Assembly: GCA_951640165.1 (NCBI GenBank)
Contig: OX621252.1
Coordinates: forward strand, 27,673,934 to 27,737,933
Length of the DNA stretch: 64,000 nt
Direction of reading: 5' to 3'
Origin: Pseudoips prasinana
Lineage: Eukaryota; Arthropoda; Insecta; Lepidoptera; Nolidae
Position numbers and translations under genes: made by a program. Below, one piece after another: positions 61,797 to 64,000 of the stretch (the first letter of the stretch is position 1; every line of letters starts with the position of its first letter). A model generated the notes under the pieces. It searched no databases and was not told the DNA's origin. It saw only the letters and a list, made by a program, of their open reading frames with translations.

Positions 61797-62494
61797 TCCT
61801 AGTTCATTCAGAAAAGAGATGTCCTAATATCCACAATGACATATATCGGACAATTAGGTAGTTCAACTATAAACATTAGTTCATCTTGAAGTAACGAAAT
61901 GTGTGTTATTTTTCTTCATGATTACTTTAAAATCTAATATCTTTTGATAGACTGAACCGATTGCAATAAAACAAAAACTAAATGTTACCTCAAGCTACGC
62001 TCAATCGTTGTGTATCAAAGTTATCTACATTGCTTTCGTATATTTTACGTGATACCCGAACATATAAACAGACAAAAAATCAAAAAATGCTGGATATGGG
62101 TTCTACTGGTTGTTCTTTAATACCCTGGCTATTCTTTTTGGATTTTCTTTCGATGTACAAAAAATATTTTTCTACAGATTTATTATATGTATAGATAATG
62201 ACAATAACTTAACACAAGCTAGCTAAATATCACTACTATTATAAAATAAATGTTATAAATGTTTTGATAATCCGTGTACCTAAATATCTATAGTTAAGTA
62301 ACTAGAAATAATAACTGTATTACTACAAACATGTTCTGACAAGCTCTTTTTTAAAGTCTACATGAATAAATACCTTTTTTTATTTTATTTATGTTCATGT
62401 AAACTTAGATGGTTATACCAAATAAGTATATGTGTGTACACCATTCTCATGGTAGAAGTGCACGTAACCTAATTCAAGACCATCCTTGTCTAAT
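61797..62494. other. Anonymous AT-rich DNA
   Basis: A 70-residue plus frame at 61982-62194 shows no domain. Nothing else recognised. Confidence 0.35.
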
Positions 62495-62983
62495 ATTGCC
62501 ACCCCATTTCATCCCGTGCGGGGCGTAGAAATCTACCCGAGGAAATATCTCCCAGAGAACGGGCAGTAGTGTCTTTCTGTGTACTATGACTATCATACTA
62601 CGTTCGCACAACCTGTATGCCAAGCGTGGCGATTATGGTATATCCTTCCAAACGATGGATAATAATAATAATATCTAAGGACAATGTCATATAGATCAAC
62701 CTAGCCCCAAACTAAGCAAAGCTTGTACTATGGGTACCGGCGACGATATACATACTTATATAGATAGATAAATACTTATATACATAGAAAACATCCATGA
62801 CTCAGAAACAAATATTCGTGCTCATCACACAAATATTTGCACTTACCGGGATTCGAACCCAGGACCACCAGCTTCGTAGGCAGGAGCACTACCAACTAGG
62901 CTACGGTGACCGTCCTCAAGTATACAACTCCATTGTGGCAGTCTTTGTCCAGCAGAGGACGTTATTCGGCTGACATGATAGTA
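62495..62983 (+). mobile_element. SINE family E, split by SINE A
   Basis: Left part: CACCCCATTTCATCCCGTGC, AGAACGGGCAGTAGTGTCTT, AAGCGTGGCGATTATGG, up to CAAACGATGG. Right part: ACAACTCCATTGTGGCAG, CAGAGGACGTTATTCGGCTG, ACATGATAG. Joined, they match 48870-49112. Confidence 0.82.
62659..62914 (-). mobile_element. tRNA-derived SINE, family A (copy 7)
   Basis: Complete reverse copy with an ATAATAATA-type end at 62659-62675, box B reverse GGATTCGAACC and head CTACCAACTAGGCTACGG. Confidence 0.9.
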
Positions 62984-64000
62984 TTCTTACCTATATTTCA
63001 CAAATACTAATAACTAAATAGTTCAAAAACATTTTTAATTTTGAATAGAGATAAAATTCAGTGAATATTCGAACTCGAACACGTTTTAAAAATGTTGCAG
63101 TGGAATTATCTAAATATAATTTATAAAGTACTAATATACCAGGCATTGGTTACAAAAGTTAATTGGCCGTGACGGAGGGCCACCCATCTGTGAACCGACA
63201 TATTTTAGCGATGCCGTTAGGCAACACTGATTCTAGACACAATTGAAAATCTAAGTGACGTGCCATATATTGGAACTTCGCCAGTTTAAAGGTAAGTTTA
63301 CCTAAGAAATTCTTTGTAGTCATTCATATAAATTCGGAAAGTCTATCTTGTTAAATCATAAAAAGGTATGTTCATAATCAGAAGTTATTCCATGTTTATC
63401 CACTAAAAGTCGATGTTCGTCACGAAAACAATAGCCAATGACCTGATTATTTAAATATCAGCTGTTACGGCCCATTTAAATTTTTGATCACATACCTCCC
63501 GAAAACGGATGAATATAGCACGCTATAAATATTATTCGTTCATTACCTCCGTAAGGTCACTAACTCAGGGTAGACCCTCAAAAATAAGATTGAACAGCAT
63601 TTCTATCCATGAGTCCTAGAGACCGCGGTAGTATACCTAAACCATAATTAAAATCTACACAAAAGAACATTAATTATACAAAATATCACATTACAATTAC
63701 AATAATTACCAAAGAATGTAACACAATAATTACAATCTCGGTGTAAGATATTGGATTTTTTTATTTATAGGATACGTTACGTTCGGCCATTGTTTCACAG
63801 CTTCCTGAATTCAATTAAAGTTTCAATATATGGTAATGAATCATCTGGAATATTGTAAAAGCTGGAACGTTTCATTATTAATACCTAGTTGGTTTTAAGG
63901 GGAGGTTGAATATTTTAATATCATTTCGTACTTTAACACACACTCCCCATACAAAAATTTTAGTCGACACGTCAATTTCAAATTGGATATTGCCGAATTA
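62984..64000. other. Mostly anonymous AT-rich DNA
   Basis: About 1 kb without a supported gene. At 63165-63200 TTGGCCGTGACGGAGGGCCA then CCCATCTGTG faintly resembles the box C part of the 5S-derived SINE in reverse; too short to call. Confidence 0.4.

Overview
The window looks like a stretch of lepidopteran (moth or butterfly) nuclear DNA made almost entirely of transposable elements. I see no convincing host protein-coding gene. The evidence for the group is AT-rich DNA packed with repeat types I recognise from Lepidoptera: a Jockey/BMC1-like LINE with its typical 3' end, R1-clade pieces, RTE-type tails, Helitrons ending in hairpin-CTAG, and several tRNA-headed SINE families. Family names are from memory of the families; no database search was possible.

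Layout. 1-9.7 kb: an R1-like 3' tail, SINEs, a Helitron derivative and a 5'-truncated CR1-type LINE (4534-6720, minus) inside a small palindrome. 9.9-14.1 kb: a LINE C-terminus, a rearranged GC-rich R1-clade block (5' UTR/ORF1 start on plus with a GAAGTC expansion, ORF2 remnant on minus) and an RTE tail nested in a MITE-like element. 15.6-23.1 kb: MITEs, a truncated Jockey-like LINE, and nested in its 3' UTR a nearly full-length CR1-type LINE (about 17.93-22.94 kb) with an intact 952-residue ORF2. 23-36 kb: SINEs, MITEs and Helitrons in anonymous AT-rich DNA. 36.2-36.8 kb: a Helitron inside a Helitron inside a MITE-like element. 37.7-40.7 kb: a tandem array of seven ~390-bp monomers that contain a SINE-like segment. 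40.7-43.4 kb: a Harbinger-type MITE, SINEs, a 593-bp tandem duplication and a LINE 3' end. 44.2-46.5 kb: a Jockey/BMC1-like LINE inside another MITE-like element. 47-51.5 kb: SINEs (two of them derived from 5S rRNA), a 126-bp palindrome and a Helitron insertion. 51.7-54.5 kb: a 5'-truncated Jockey-like LINE with a 782-residue ORF. 56-62.9 kb: RTE tails, a decayed autonomous Helitron and nested SINEs.

How the parts work together. LINE enzymes (endonuclease and reverse transcriptase) presumably moved the SINEs, and shared tails point to partners: one SINE family carries the RTE 3' end, and others share a short motif with the 3' UTR of the CR1-type LINE. Small Helitrons depend on a helicase such as the one decayed at 59.4-60.7 kb. 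Nesting gives a relative chronology at many sites, and several insertion boundaries can be read to the base.

The points I find most interesting are a SINE family with a 5S rRNA-type promoter, two different Helitrons using the same AT dinucleotide in copies of one element, a SINE-containing satellite with dimeric higher-order structure, and a Helitron whose terminal CTAG supplies the stop codon of its helicase frame.
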